NCBI RefSeq assembly: GCF_016907915.1 | Contig: NZ_JAFBCW010000006.1 | Span: forward strand, 44,306-108,305 | Length of the DNA: 64,000 nt | Source of the DNA: Desulforadius tongensis | GTDB taxonomy: Bacteria > Bacillota > Desulfotomaculia > Desulfotomaculales > Desulfohalotomaculaceae | Direction: 5' to 3' | Shown: in pieces, positions 26,420 to 35,440 of the stretch | Layout of the letters: each line of letters starts with the position of its first letter | Numbering within the stretch: the stretch's first letter is position 1 | Program-made: the position numbers and the translations under genes | Notes under the pieces: generated by a model | Databases searched by the model: none | What the model saw: only the letters and a program-made list of their open reading frames with translations | Told to the model about the DNA's origin: nothing

Positions 26420-26425
26420 TGAATA

Positions 26426-26454
26426 ATTATAACACAATTATTCTTACCTATCAA
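26426..26454 (-). promoter_or_regulatory. Sigma-A promoter of rplS
   Basis: Minus-strand TTGATA (26449-26454) and TATAAT (26426-26431) with a 17-base spacer, 79 bases upstream of the rplS start. Confidence 0.85.
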
Positions 26455-26495
26455 CATTTTGTGTTATCAGCAGCCCTAAAATATCCCCTTCATTT

Positions 26496-27254
26496 TTATT
26501 TCTTGAACCCTAAAATTTCTTGCAGTTGGTTGTAAACGGCGCCTAAAACTTCCCTATCTTCTGCAGACAGGTTTACTTCTTTCAGCAGCTCGGGGCGCCT
26601 TTCCAGGGTGCGCAGCAGGGACTGGCGCCGGCGCCACCGGTCTATTTTTTTGTGGTGCCCGGAAAGCAGTACCTCCGGCACTTCCATTCCCTGGTATACC
26701 CTGGGCTTGGTGTAATGGGGATGATCCAGCAGCCCGTTGTAAAATGAATCCGCCTCTGCCGAAGCCATTTCCCCCAGCACGCCGGGGATCATCCTGGCCA
26801 CCGCATCCACCACCACCATGGCCGGCAGTTCACCGCCGGTTAACACGTAATCCCCGATTGATATTTCATCGGTTACCAGTTTTTCCCTTACCCTCTCATC
26901 AATACCTTCATAGTGACCGCACAGCAGTACCAGCCTTTCTTCCTGGGCCAGTTCTTTAGCCAAATCCTGGTTAAAAGGCATACCCTGGGGGCACATCATT
27001 ATCACCCGTCCCAGGTCCTCCTGCAGTTCCCGCAGGTGTTCCAGGGCTTTAAATATCGGTTCTGCCTGCATCACCATACCGGCACCGCCGCCGTAAGGCG
27101 TGTCGTCCACGGTGCGGTGTTTGTTTTGAGAAAAATCCCTGATGTTGAAGGTGTGGATATTTAATATTCCCCTGTCCCTGGCCCTTTTAATAATACTGGT
27201 ATCAAAGGGCCCGGTAAACATTTCCGGAAAAAGCGTCAGTATATCTATCCTCAT
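26496..27254 (-). CDS. trmD: tRNA (guanine37-N1)-methyltransferase
   Basis: A 252-residue SPOUT methyltransferase that forms m1G37 in tRNAs, preventing frameshifts. The knot region is seen in [13 protein letters not shown] and [16 protein letters not shown], and the N-terminus [13 protein letters not shown] is diagnostic. Its start overlaps the rimM stop by 4 bases. Standard length and position in the rpsP-rimM-trmD-rplS group. Confidence 0.96.
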   Translation of the reverse strand: MRIDILTLFPEMFTGPFDTSIIKRARDRGILNIHTFNIRDFSQNKHRTVDDTPYGGGAGMVMQAEPIFKALEHLRELQEDLGRVIMMCPQGMPFNQDLAKELAQEERLVLLCGHYEGIDERVREKLVTDEISIGDYVLTGGELPAMVVVDAVARMIPGVLGEMASAEADSFYNGLLDHPHYTKPRVYQGMEVPEVLLSGHHKKIDRWRRRQSLLRTLERRPELLKEVNLSAEDREVLGAVYNQLQEILGFKK

Positions 27255-27766
27255 AGATCCAGCAGTCCCTCCGGCAGCTCTACCACCATGCGGTTTTCTG
27301 CCAGGTTAATTTCCTTAACCACTTTTTTTAAGGCCGGAATAAGTATATCTTTACCGGCAGGCGGTTTAACCACATACACGTCATTGGCGCCGGTTGAAAA
27401 TACCTTTTTCACCCGGCCCAGTTTCTCTCCGTTAATGTCAAACACGTCCAGGCCTTCTATTTCAAATATGTAATAGCTGCCTTCGGGCAGCGGCTTTAAC
27501 TGTTCTCTGGTTATTTGTACCAGGGCACCTTTTAATCTTTCGGCGCCGTTCATATCTTCCACTTCACGAAATTTAATAATAATAAACTGCTTGTGCCGGC
27601 GCGATTTTTCTATATGATGAACAAACCGCCGGTGGTCAATTAAGATGTGTACTGCTTCCAGCTCTTTAAACCGTTCCGGAAAGTCTGTCAAAGGTATTAA
27701 ACGCACTTCTCCCCTAACGCCGTGGGTGTTTACTATTTCACCTATGGTAATGTATTCTACCGCCAC
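27251..27766 (-). CDS. rimM: Ribosome maturation factor RimM
   Basis: A 171-residue protein with an N-terminal RimM beta-barrel ([19 protein letters not shown]) and a C-terminal PRC-barrel ([20 protein letters not shown]). It binds uS19 and assists maturation of the 30S head. It overlaps ylqD by 10 bases and trmD by 4, a tightly coupled arrangement. Confidence 0.95.
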   Translation of the reverse strand: MAVEYITIGEIVNTHGVRGEVRLIPLTDFPERFKELEAVHILIDHRRFVHHIEKSRRHKQFIIIKFREVEDMNGAERLKGALVQITREQLKPLPEGSYYIFEIEGLDVFDINGEKLGRVKKVFSTGANDVYVVKPPAGKDILIPALKKVVKEINLAENRMVVELPEGLLDL

Positions 27767-28191
27767 TGTAAATCACTACCCCCAGAGTGTCTTATTTCCA
27801 ACACTTTGCCGTCTTCCACCAGCACTTCTACGTTCATTACTTTATTCCAGTCATCCCCGACTTTTAGTTCTACTAAACTCTCCACCCTGCCGTGCACAAC
27901 CTCAGTGCCCGGCTTTAAGTTTCCCACCGCTTTTATTTTTTCCAGCAATCTCTGTTTTCTTTGTACCCGCTCGTAAATTTGGCTTTCAATTTGCTGTTTG
28001 GCCTTTTCTGCATATTCAGCATTGTGCCGGGCAGCAGCGGTGGATAACTTTTTATTTTGAAATTCCAACTGCTGCAGCTCGGCTTCCAAACGCTGCACTA
28101 TCCTCTGCACTTCGGCCGCAATTTTTTTTTTATAGTTTTCTGTTACTCTAACTTTTATAACCACCGGTCTGGTAATCTTTATACTATCCAT
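27757..28191 (-). CDS. ylqD: YlqD-family protein
   Basis: A 144-residue protein beginning MDSIKITRPVVIKVRVTE, with a long central coiled coil (about 25-90, rich in Q, E and K) and a C-terminal beta-rich part ending in LEIRHSGG. It corresponds by position and pattern to YlqD of Bacillus, which has no established function. The ATG lies 8 bases after GGAG; the frame is open 19 codons upstream into the inverted repeat but without a start signal. Confidence 0.88.
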   Translation of the reverse strand: MDSIKITRPVVIKVRVTENYKKKIAAEVQRIVQRLEAELQQLEFQNKKLSTAAARHNAEYAEKAKQQIESQIYERVQRKQRLLEKIKAVGNLKPGTEVVHGRVESLVELKVGDDWNKVMNVEVLVEDGKVLEIRHSGGSDLQWR

Positions 28192-28217
28192 AAACCACAC
28201 TCCAAAGGATCTGTAAT

Positions 28218-28281
28218 ATGAAGAATTAAGAATGAAGCCGGCCCGCACGGGACAGGGCTGCCTTCATTCTTAATTCTTCAT
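28218..28281. repeat. Long inverted repeat between khpA and ylqD
   Basis: A perfect 20-bp stem: arms 28218-28237 and 28262-28281, containing GAAGAATTAAGAATGAAG, with a 24-base GC-rich loop that itself holds CCCG-CA-CGGG. It has no T-run, lies after the khpA terminator, and may be a small mobile palindromic element or an RNA processing site. Confidence 0.75.
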
Positions 28282-28288
28282 TATTATA

Positions 28289-28309
28289 AAAGGGGGCTAG
28301 GCCCCCTTT
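28289..28309 (-). terminator. Terminator-like hairpin after khpA
   Basis: A 9-bp stem AAAGGGGGC/GCCCCCTTT with a 3-base loop, then TATAATAA on the minus strand. The T-run is short, so termination may be partial. Confidence 0.65.
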
Positions 28310-28311
28310 GT

Positions 28312-28539
28312 TTAAACTATTTCCACCATAACTTTTTTGCGTTGTTTGGCCGCCGCAGCCTTGACCACCGTGCGGATGGCCCGGGCAATACGGCCCTGCT
28401 TACCAATAACTTTGCCCATGTCATCAGGGGCTACACTTAATTCCAGCACAACAGCTTTTTCTTTTTCAATCATTTTCACGTTAACCTGATCCGGCTGGTC
28501 AACGAGTGCTTTAGCTAATATTTCCACTAATTCCTTCAT
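28312..28539 (-). CDS. khpA: KH-domain RNA-binding protein KhpA (YlqC)
   Basis: A 75-residue single KH-domain protein. The GxxG loop that contacts RNA is VIGKQGRIARAIR near residues 44-56. KhpA pairs with KhpB in Firmicutes as an RNA chaperone linked to cell division and elongation. Located 15 bases after rpsP, the usual position. Confidence 0.94.
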   Translation of the reverse strand: MKELVEILAKALVDQPDQVNVKMIEKEKAVVLELSVAPDDMGKVIGKQGRIARAIRTVVKAAAAKQRKKVMVEIV

Positions 28540-28554
28540 TAATAAAGCACCCTC

Positions 28555-28824
28555 CTATTCCTGACCCTCTCCGGCAGCTTTTTTCAATACCCCTACCTTT
28601 TGAAACAGCGCCTTTACTGTTTCTGAAACCTGGGCACCTTTGCTCAACCAGTCTTTAGCCTTTTCTTCATCAACTTTAATTACAGCCGGTTTTTTCAAAG
28701 GATCATAATAACCAATCTCTTCAATAAAGCGGCCGTCACGGGGAGAACGAGAGTCAGCCACTACTATGCGGTAAAACGGAGCCTTTTTAGCTCCCATCCT
28801 TTTCAAACGAATTTTGGTTGCCAC
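28555..28824 (-). CDS. rpsP: Ribosomal protein bS16
   Basis: An 89-residue bS16, beginning [20 protein letters not shown]. The GTG start lies 8 bases after GGAGG; an in-frame GTG at 28833 is inside the Shine-Dalgarno and can be discarded. Contains the conserved [21 protein letters not shown]. It is part of the 30S body and follows ffh by 58 bases. Confidence 0.97.
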   Translation of the reverse strand: MATKIRLKRMGAKKAPFYRIVVADSRSPRDGRFIEEIGYYDPLKKPAVIKVDEEKAKDWLSKGAQVSETVKALFQKVGVLKKAAGEGQE

Positions 28825-28882
28825 AGATGTCACCTCCTTTAATATAATTGCTTAATTGCTGAATTTATAAGATCAACCCGTA

Positions 28883-30211
28883 TTAAAACGGGAACGGCAG
28901 CTTTAATTTTTTCTTACCCTTTTTCATATCGCTGAGCTGCTTGAACATTTTTCTTGTCTGTTCAAACTGTTTTAACAAGCGGTTTACATCCTGCACCTTT
29001 GTTCCGCTTCCTTTGGCAATGCGTTTTCGCCTGCTGCCGTTAATCTTCTCCGGGTGCCGGCGCTCATAAGGGGTCATGGATTGAATGATGGCCTCAACAT
29101 AGACCAGTTCCTTTTCATCTATTTGATCCTTAAGGTTTTTAATCTTGCTCATCCCCGGAATCATGCCCAGCAGCTGATCCAGCGGACCCATTTTTTTAAC
29201 CTGCTGCAGCTGGTGTAAAAAGTCTTCCAGTGTAAAATCCGCTGTTTTGAGCTTTTTCCTCAGCTTCTGCGCTTCTTCTTCATTTATACTGGCCTGGGCT
29301 TTTTCAATCAGGGTCAGCACATCCCCCATGCCCAGTATGCGGTTGGCCATGCGGTCCGGGTGGAAGGGCTCTAAAGCATCCATCTTTTCGCCCATACCAA
29401 TAAACTTAATGGGTGTCCCGGTAACCTTGCGCACCGACAGCGCCGCACCACCCCTGGTGTCACCATCAAGTTTGGTCATTACCACCCCGTCCAGGCCCAG
29501 GCGCTGGTTAAAACTTTCAGCCACATTAACCGCATCCTGACCGGTCATGGCATCAACCACAAGCAAAATTTCATGGGGTGAAACCTCTTGTTTTATAGCC
29601 ACCAGTTCGGCCATCAATTCTTCATTAATATGCAGCCGGCCCGCGGTGTCAATAATCACTAAGTCCTGACCGTTTTTGTTGGCGCTTTCCACTGCTTTTT
29701 GAGCAATTTCCACCGGGTTTTGCTGCCCCATGGAGAAAACCGGTATATCCAGCTGTTTGCCCAGCACTTCAAGCTGTTTAATAGCAGCGGGGCGGTAAAC
29801 GTCAGCAGCCACCAGCAGGGGACGGCGCCCATGCTTGCGCATCAAGTTGGCCAATTTGCCGCAGGTGGTTGTTTTGCCGGAACCCTGCAGGCCCACCAGC
29901 ATAACAATTGTTGGGGGGGTGGGAGCCAGGTTAATTTTGCTCTGCACTCCACCTAACAGTTCTATCAGTTCATCTCTAACGATTTTTACCACCTGCTGGC
30001 CAGGGGTTAAGCTGGAAAATATATCCTGACCAACGGCCTTTTCCTTTACTCTTTTAACAAATTCCTTTACTACCTTGTAGTTAACGTCAGCTTCCAGCAG
30101 TGCCACCCGCACTTCACGCATGGCCTCGTTGACGTCAGCTTCCGTAAGGTGACCTTTACCCTTTAACTTTTTAAAAGTTTCCTGCAACCTTTCAGAAAGG
30201 TTTTGAAACAT
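28883..30211 (-). CDS. ffh: Signal recognition particle protein Ffh
   Basis: A 442-residue SRP54 protein. N domain about 1-90; G domain with P-loop VGLQGSGKTTTCGKLA, DTAGRLHI and TKLDGDTRGGA; C-terminal methionine-rich M domain with GMSKIKNLKDQID and RRKRIAKGSGT for 4.5S RNA and signal-peptide binding. It targets nascent membrane proteins to FtsY, which is encoded 13 kb away at 43555. Confidence 0.97.
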   Translation of the reverse strand: MFQNLSERLQETFKKLKGKGHLTEADVNEAMREVRVALLEADVNYKVVKEFVKRVKEKAVGQDIFSSLTPGQQVVKIVRDELIELLGGVQSKINLAPTPPTIVMLVGLQGSGKTTTCGKLANLMRKHGRRPLLVAADVYRPAAIKQLEVLGKQLDIPVFSMGQQNPVEIAQKAVESANKNGQDLVIIDTAGRLHINEELMAELVAIKQEVSPHEILLVVDAMTGQDAVNVAESFNQRLGLDGVVMTKLDGDTRGGAALSVRKVTGTPIKFIGMGEKMDALEPFHPDRMANRILGMGDVLTLIEKAQASINEEEAQKLRKKLKTADFTLEDFLHQLQQVKKMGPLDQLLGMIPGMSKIKNLKDQIDEKELVYVEAIIQSMTPYERRHPEKINGSRRKRIAKGSGTKVQDVNRLLKQFEQTRKMFKQLSDMKKGKKKLKLPFPF

Positions 30212-30239
30212 TGAGCAGCACCCCCTGCCATTTTCGAGA

Positions 30240-30590
30240 TTACTTCTCTACCAATTTCGTAATCTCCGTTAATATCTCTTCTATCCGGTCCAGCAGACCG
30301 GGATTGGGGTCCTGGCGGAAACCTCGTAACAGTTCCAGAGCTTCAGATATCTTCCTGCGCTCGGCCATAAACTTGTCCAGCAGTCCCAATTTCTCTTCAT
30401 AACCGGTAAGTATTTTTTCAGCCCTTTTTAATGTATCGTGCACTGCCTGGCGGGTGACATTATACTCCTCAGCAATTTCACCCAGCGAAAAGTCATGGCC
30501 GTAATACAGTTCAATGAAGCGCTGCTGTCGCTCGGTGAGCAGTTGGCCGTAAAAGTCGTATAACAGTGTAATTTTAATGACTTTTTCCAT
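30240..30590 (-). CDS. ylxM: YlxM, SRP-associated helix-turn-helix protein
   Basis: A 116-residue protein of the UPF0122 family with a sigma-70 region 4-like helix-turn-helix: LTERQQRFIELYYGHDFSLG and EIAEEYNVTRQAVHDTLKRA. YlxM proteins modulate signal recognition particle activity in Gram-positive bacteria. First gene of the operon, 28 bases before ffh, with GGAGG 5 bases before the ATG and a strong promoter upstream. Confidence 0.94.
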   Translation of the reverse strand: MEKVIKITLLYDFYGQLLTERQQRFIELYYGHDFSLGEIAEEYNVTRQAVHDTLKRAEKILTGYEEKLGLLDKFMAERRKISEALELLRGFRQDPNPGLLDRIEEILTEITKLVEK

Positions 30591-30643
30591 AATGGCCTCC
30601 GTGCCGCGTCTTTACCTATAAAGGCAGCAAACTTTACACAAAG

Positions 30644-30672
30644 ATTGTACAGAAATTAGTTATTGATGTCAA
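30644..30672 (-). promoter_or_regulatory. Sigma-A promoter of the ylxM-ffh-rpsP operon
   Basis: Minus-strand TTGACA (30667-30672) and TACAAT (30644-30649) with a 17-base spacer, about 55 bases upstream of ylxM. Confidence 0.9.
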
Positions 30673-30785
30673 GTATTACTCTGCTTTCAACTTTAAATCT
30701 GCAATATTTTTTATATCAATGAAAAGGTAACCGGCCCGAATGAAAGAATACTTATAAGGGGATAATTTCCTGGGGAGGGATATTT

Positions 30786-32207
30786 ATGAAGTTAAACTCC
30801 ACTGCAGTGGATAATCAAGCTATGAGTAATATTTACACCCTTGAGCAGGCGCTGAATTTAAACCGCCAAGAAGTCAAAGAAGCCCACAAAAAATATGTCA
30901 ATTCCAGCCTGGCCAAATTAATGTCTTTGCTGAACTTCGACCTGCAGTATGTCAAAGCCAGCGGCGTGTCGGTTTGGGACAGTGAGGGCCGGGAATACCT
31001 GGATTTCCTCGGCGGCTACGGTTCGCTGAACCTGGGGCACAATCATCCCCGGGTGATACAGGCGCTGGAGAAAGTGCAAAATATGCCCAATATACTGCAG
31101 GCATCACTGGGCACTTTGGCCGGGGCGCTGGCCGCCAACCTGGCCCATATCACCCCCGGAAAACTGCAGCGCTGCTTTTTTGGAAACAGCGGGGCCGAAG
31201 CGGTGGAAGGAGCGTTAAAACTGGCCCGGGCTGCCACCGGCAGGGATAAAATCATTTACTGCCGCGGGTCCTTTCACGGCAAAACCTTCGGTGCCCTGTC
31301 GGTAACCGGCAGGGAAAAATATCAAAGGGCCTTCCAACCTTTACTGCCGGGAACCGTTCCGGTACCCTTTGGAGACCTGGATGCCCTGTCCAAGCTGCTG
31401 AAAAACAATGACACCGCCGCCTTTATAGTTGAACCCATTCAAGGAGAAGGGGGTATTAACCTGCCCCCCGCCGGTTACCTGGCCCAGGCCAAAGAGCTGT
31501 GCAGCCGCCATGGAGCATTATTTATCGCCGATGAAATACAAACCGGCATGGGACGTACCGGCAGCATGTTTGCCTGCGAACAGGAAGGGGTGGTGCCGGA
31601 TATCCTCTGCCTGGCTAAATCCCTGGGCGGTGGTATTATGCCCATCGGCGCATACATCACCACCGATGAAATTTGGCAGAGGGCCTACGGCAGCGTGGAA
31701 AATGCCACATTACATACTTCAACCTTTGGCGGCAACACCTGGGCCGCCGCAGCAGCACTGGCCACCATTGAAACCATCTACCGGCAGGATTTAATTACCC
31801 AGGCCCGGGAAAAGGGCAGCTACTTCCTGCGTAAGCTCAAAAAATTAAAGGAAAAATATCCCCTGCTGGCCGACGTGCGGGGGCGCGGTTTGCTAATCGG
31901 TATTGAATTTGCGAAACCCAAGGGTTTTGCCTATAAAGCCACCATGGGGGTAATAAACAGGCTATCCGAAGAATACATGGGCAGTTTGGTAGCCGGACAG
32001 CTGTTAAATAAATACGGCATTATCACCGCCTACACATTGAACAATCCCAACGTTATCCGGTTGGAGCCACCGCTGGTGGTGGAATACCGGCAGCTGGACC
32101 GGGTAGTAGAGGCCTTGGATGAAATATTGAGCACCCACAGGGGGTTTTTCAGCATGGCGGCGTCGGGAGCCAAGACTATGCTTAAAACATTTACCTTTAA
32201 AGACTGA
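30786..32207 (+). CDS. Class III PLP-dependent aminotransferase, putrescine-aminotransferase-like
   Basis: A 473-residue fold type I aminotransferase. The PLP lysine is Lys278 in DILCLAKSLGGGIMPIGAY and the ring-nitrogen aspartate Asp249 in LFIADEIQTGMGRTGSMF; GNSGAEAVEGALKLAR binds phosphate. Overall text resembles putrescine aminotransferase and related omega-amino-acid enzymes more than acetylornithine aminotransferase, which is shorter. The substrate remains uncertain. It stands alone, divergent from ylxM, with a strong GGGGAGGG Shine-Dalgarno. Confidence 0.88.
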   Translation: MKLNSTAVDNQAMSNIYTLEQALNLNRQEVKEAHKKYVNSSLAKLMSLLNFDLQYVKASGVSVWDSEGREYLDFLGGYGSLNLGHNHPRVIQALEKVQNMPNILQASLGTLAGALAANLAHITPGKLQRCFFGNSGAEAVEGALKLARAATGRDKIIYCRGSFHGKTFGALSVTGREKYQRAFQPLLPGTVPVPFGDLDALSKLLKNNDTAAFIVEPIQGEGGINLPPAGYLAQAKELCSRHGALFIADEIQTGMGRTGSMFACEQEGVVPDILCLAKSLGGGIMPIGAYITTDEIWQRAYGSVENATLHTSTFGGNTWAAAAALATIETIYRQDLITQAREKGSYFLRKLKKLKEKYPLLADVRGRGLLIGIEFAKPKGFAYKATMGVINRLSEEYMGSLVAGQLLNKYGIITAYTLNNPNVIRLEPPLVVEYRQLDRVVEALDEILSTHRGFFSMAASGAKTMLKTFTFKD

Positions 32208-32505
32208 CAGCGGCATACATTTACAGCACTTTAAAACACCACCAGGGGATGAAAAAGCAGGTGGCCTTTTGTACAAAAGTGCGTTTATGGATGAGCTGCT
32301 GCCAAACTAAGTGATGGTTACCGGTGGAGGCATGGTGACGCACAGGACGTGCGTCACCGGCATCTGTGCTAAGGAAGGCAAATATGCCGGGGTTACTGCC
32401 GGAACCGGCACAGACCGGGCGCTGACTTTGGCCGGCAAAGGAATTCAGCAAACGTTACAAAAGCCACCGGCTTAGCAAGATAACCTTTTCAGGGCATACC
32501 CATGT
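32208..32505. other. Gap without a recognised gene after the aminotransferase
   Basis: About 298 bp between convergent genes. It contains a weak terminator-like hairpin (CCACC 32239-32243 with GGTGG 32260-32264, then CCTTTT) and a perfect 10-bp hairpin GGTGACGCAC-AGGAC-GTGCGTCACC (32334-32358) without a T-run. Short plus-strand frames interrupted by stops, such as one ending LAGKGIQQTLQKPPA near 32475, could be a decayed gene; I cannot assign it. Confidence 0.4.
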
Positions 32506-33270
32506 TTACTGCTTCTTATCACTTTTATGCCGGTACATTCTTTGATCCGCAATCTCTATCAACCGCTTTAAATCTCTGCCGTCTTCCGGGTAAACAGCTG
32601 CTCCGCAGCTGACTTGAATTTTTTCACTACCGGGCAGCTGAACCTGCTCTATAACACCGATTACCCGGGCTTTAATCTCACCGGCTTTATTCCTGTTAAC
32701 CCCGGGTAAAATCAATATAAACTCATCCCCGCCATAGCGAACAATGTGATCTGAATCCCGCAGGGATAAACGAAGTGCCTTGACCATTAAAGACAAAACT
32801 CTGTCCCCGTAAGTGTGTCCATAACGGTCGTTTAATACCTTGAAGTTATCCAAATCCAGCAGCAGTACAGCAATGGATGTATTCCCCGGCACTGCCGTGT
32901 TTAAAATCGCCGGCCAAATTTCATCCAAATACCTGCGGTTACCTACCCCGGTCAAATAATCTGTGGCAGTTTCCCTTTGTAAGTTTTGAGTCAGTTTCAT
33001 CTGCTGTACAATTAGGTGCCTCACGGCGATGATGGACATTAATATACCTGCGGAAATAAAAGCTTCACTAAAACATCTTTCATGGGTTTCGTTAAAAAAA
33101 TTTAAAACGGCTCCCACGATCAGCAGCAGAACTCCCAGCAGGTGCATGCTCCAAACGATAGAGTTTTGCTCAATACTTTTTAATTTCACAGCATAATAAA
33201 ACCAAATCAATACCACGGCCAAAAAAACAACATGAAACACAAAGTCTATATTAGTATTAATTATCTTCAT
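32506..33270 (-). CDS. Membrane-bound diguanylate cyclase (GGDEF)
   Basis: A 254-residue protein with three hydrophobic helices in the first 95 residues and a C-terminal GGDEF domain (about 100-250). The active-site motif is canonical, RYGGDEFILILPG, and an inhibitory I-site RDSD stands exactly five residues before it, so both catalysis and product feedback look possible. It would make cyclic di-GMP, opposing the HD-GYP protein at 5294. No extracellular ligand domain is apparent. Single gene; direct repeats lie upstream. Confidence 0.88.
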   Translation of the reverse strand: MKIINTNIDFVFHVVFLAVVLIWFYYAVKLKSIEQNSIVWSMHLLGVLLLIVGAVLNFFNETHERCFSEAFISAGILMSIIAVRHLIVQQMKLTQNLQRETATDYLTGVGNRRYLDEIWPAILNTAVPGNTSIAVLLLDLDNFKVLNDRYGHTYGDRVLSLMVKALRLSLRDSDHIVRYGGDEFILILPGVNRNKAGEIKARVIGVIEQVQLPGSEKIQVSCGAAVYPEDGRDLKRLIEIADQRMYRHKSDKKQ

Positions 33271-33303
33271 AGCCTTTCCCTTACCGTTTTTTCAGTATTG
33301 GTT

Positions 33304-33392
33304 AGTTAGCTGTATTAAATTCTTCCAGTTAGCTGTATTTCCTTTTGGTAAATTTTCGCTAATGAAAGAATCATATAATGAAAGAATCATAT
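33304..33392. repeat. Two short direct repeats upstream of the GGDEF gene
   Basis: AGTTAGCTGTATT occurs at 33304-33316 and 33327-33339 (23-base period). AATGAAAGAATCATAT occurs twice in perfect tandem at 33361-33392. Both lie between the GGDEF gene start and the mtaD terminator and may be regulator sites or slippage products. Confidence 0.7.
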
Positions 33393-33411
33393 GCTTATAC
33401 GTACCGGCATG

Positions 33412-33438
33412 CCAAAAAAAGGGGGTGCCGCAGCACCC
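33412..33438 (-). terminator. Intrinsic terminator of the mtnP-mtaD operon
   Basis: On the minus strand GGGTGC-TGCG-GCACCC is followed by CCTTTTTTT, immediately after the mtaD stop. Confidence 0.88.
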
Positions 33439-33439
33439 T

Positions 33440-34738
33440 TTAACCCATTAATCTTTCAATACACCTGTCAACGTTTTGAAAAATTTCTTCTTCATCCAGT
33501 GTTAATATTTTGCGATTTTGCATCACCAATTCACCGTCTATAATTACTGTGTCCACATCGGCACTGTGGGCCGAGTAAACCATGTGGGCACAAATATCGT
33601 GCCGGGGATATAAATGGGGTTTGTTAAAATTCACCAGTATAATATCTGCTTTTAAACCCGCTTTTAACCGCCCCACTTCATTTTCCAGGCCCAGCGCCCC
33701 GGCACCGCCGGCGGTGGCCATTTCCAGTGCTTTGTAAGCCGGCATGGCTGTGGGATCCATGTGGGATACCTTTTGCAGCAGTGCCGCGGTACGCATTTCT
33801 TCCAGCATGTCCAAATTGTTGTTGCTGGAGGCACCATCGGTGCCCAGGCCCACTTTAACACCGGCTGCCAGCATTTTTTGTACCGGGGCAATACCGCTGG
33901 CCAGTTTCATGTTGCTTTCGGGGTTATGAGCCACGCCAACATTATTTTCGGCCAGTATTCTTATGTCTTCATCATCCACATGTACGCAGTGGGCGGCCAG
34001 GGTGGGATAGTTAAACAGCCCCAAACCCTCTAGGTGCTGAACCGGTCTCCGGCCATACTGTTTTACAATATCCCGCTCCTCGGTAAGGGTTTCGGCCAGG
34101 TGTATGTGTATACCCACACCCAGTTCCTCCGCGGCCCCCATTACTTTTTCCAAATAATCCGGCGGGCAGGTGTAAGGGGCATGGGGACCGAGCATGGTGG
34201 TAATGCGGCCGCCGGCTGCTCCCTGGTAGCGGCTTATAAAATCCCTGCTTTCTTCCAGTGCTTCAGCACCATTGGGAGCCACCCCTATCAGGCCCCTGGC
34301 CAGCACCGCCCGCATACCGCTCTCCACAGCAGCTTCGGCCGCTTGATCCATAAAGGCGTACATATCCGCAAAGGTGGTGGTGCCGGACTTAATCATCTCC
34401 ACACAAGCCAGCAGGGTACCCCAATATATATCTTCAGCCTTCATTTTAGCTTCCAGCGGCCAAATCTTATTGTTCAGCCACTCCATCAGCGGCAGGTCAT
34501 CGGCATAACCGCGCAAAAGAGTCATGGCGGCATGGGTATGGCAGTTGACAAATCCGGGCATGGCCACCATATTACTGCCATCTATCTGCACGGCGGGCTC
34601 AAAATTTTCCGGTGCCGAGCCTTTTTCCCCCACGGATAATATTTTATTTCCGGAAATAGCAATTTCGCCTTTTTTAATTATCTCCTGACCTTCTGTCATG
34701 GTTAGGATATCTACATTACGAATAATTATTTGGGACAT
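33440..34738 (-). CDS. mtaD: 5'-methylthioadenosine/S-adenosylhomocysteine deaminase family amidohydrolase
   Basis: A 432-residue metal-dependent amidohydrolase. Metal ligands are His67 and His69 in FVNCHTHAAMTLLRG, with HIHLAET, AHCVHVDD and the aspartate in GLGTDGASSNN completing the site. The family deaminates methylthioadenosine and S-adenosylhomocysteine, and in methanogens the homologue DadD also acts on 5'-deoxyadenosine. It overlaps the aldolase gene by 13 bases and ends the operon. The context supports nucleoside salvage; substrate preference cannot be read from sequence. Confidence 0.9.
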   Translation of the reverse strand: MSQIIIRNVDILTMTEGQEIIKKGEIAISGNKILSVGEKGSAPENFEPAVQIDGSNMVAMPGFVNCHTHAAMTLLRGYADDLPLMEWLNNKIWPLEAKMKAEDIYWGTLLACVEMIKSGTTTFADMYAFMDQAAEAAVESGMRAVLARGLIGVAPNGAEALEESRDFISRYQGAAGGRITTMLGPHAPYTCPPDYLEKVMGAAEELGVGIHIHLAETLTEERDIVKQYGRRPVQHLEGLGLFNYPTLAAHCVHVDDEDIRILAENNVGVAHNPESNMKLASGIAPVQKMLAAGVKVGLGTDGASSNNNLDMLEEMRTAALLQKVSHMDPTAMPAYKALEMATAGGAGALGLENEVGRLKAGLKADIILVNFNKPHLYPRHDICAHMVYSAHSADVDTVIIDGELVMQNRKILTLDEEEIFQNVDRCIERLMG

Positions 34739-35415
34739 TTAAATACCTCCACACGCTCTCTCTGCCCGTATTTGTTCAGGTAAAAATCTCTCAATACTGC
34801 CACATCCCCCGGGCTAAGAACCTTCGGGTCACCAACCAGCTTGGAAATTATATATATCTGGGCACAGCGCTCCACCATCATACACACATCAAAGGCTTCA
34901 TCCAGATCCCTGCCCACCCCCACCATACCGTGGTTAGCCAACAGCACCGCATTTTTCTTACCCATGGCCCGCACAGTGCTGCGGGCCAACTGCTCACTTC
35001 CGGCCACGGCATATTCCGCCACCGGTACTTCGCCGCCGATAAGGGCAGCCATATCTTCCAGTATGGGCGGTATAGAGATGCCGGAAACTGCCAGTGCGCT
35101 GGCATAGGCGCTGTGGGTGTGCACCACCGCATTGACATCCTCCCGGGCAGCATAAATGGCTAAATGTACTTTAATTTCACTGGAGGGCTTTAAATCGCCC
35201 TCTCGTACCTCACCGTCCATATTTACCACCACAGGCATGTTAGGGCGTATTTGGTGGTAGCCAACGCCGCTGGGGGTAATTATCACCAACTGCTCATCGG
35301 GCAGCCGGCAGGAAATATTTCCCCATGTTCCCAATATCAAATTTGAATCAGCAATTTTTCTTCCAAACCTGGCCACCCTCTCCCGGGCTTTTTCCACTGT
35401 CAGCTTAATCTTCAA
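34726..35415 (-). CDS. Class II aldolase, fuculose-phosphate-aldolase-like (Ald2-type)
   Basis: A 229-residue class II aldolase/adducin-family protein. Zinc ligands are His99 and His101 in VVHTHSAYAS and His162 in LANHGMVGVG; the catalytic acid is Glu80 in KPSSEIKVH. Next to mtnA, it is most likely the enzyme that cleaves 5-(methylthio)ribulose 1-phosphate or 5-deoxyribulose 1-phosphate to dihydroxyacetone phosphate and an aldehyde. A methylthioribulose-1-phosphate dehydratase (MtnB) belongs to the same superfamily and is the main alternative, but no mtnC/mtnD partner is present. TTG start after GGCGGTGAT. Confidence 0.85.
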   Translation of the reverse strand: MKIKLTVEKARERVARFGRKIADSNLILGTWGNISCRLPDEQLVIITPSGVGYHQIRPNMPVVVNMDGEVREGDLKPSSEIKVHLAIYAAREDVNAVVHTHSAYASALAVSGISIPPILEDMAALIGGEVPVAEYAVAGSEQLARSTVRAMGKKNAVLLANHGMVGVGRDLDEAFDVCMMVERCAQIYIISKLVGDPKVLSPGDVAVLRDFYLNKYGQRERVEVFKCPK

Positions 35416-35440
35416 ATTATCACCGCCTGCGGGTCTGTTT

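Noticed and set aside
32334..32358. Ten-bp hairpin considered as an aminotransferase terminator
   Set aside because: No T-run follows on either strand and it lies 127 bases behind the stop codon.
32221..32451. Minus-strand reading frame of 76 codons behind the aminotransferase
   Set aside because: No Shine-Dalgarno, no recognisable motif, and it covers hairpins in a gap between convergent genes.
33361..33392. Possible start of a CRISPR-like array
   Set aside because: Only two units in direct tandem without spacers.
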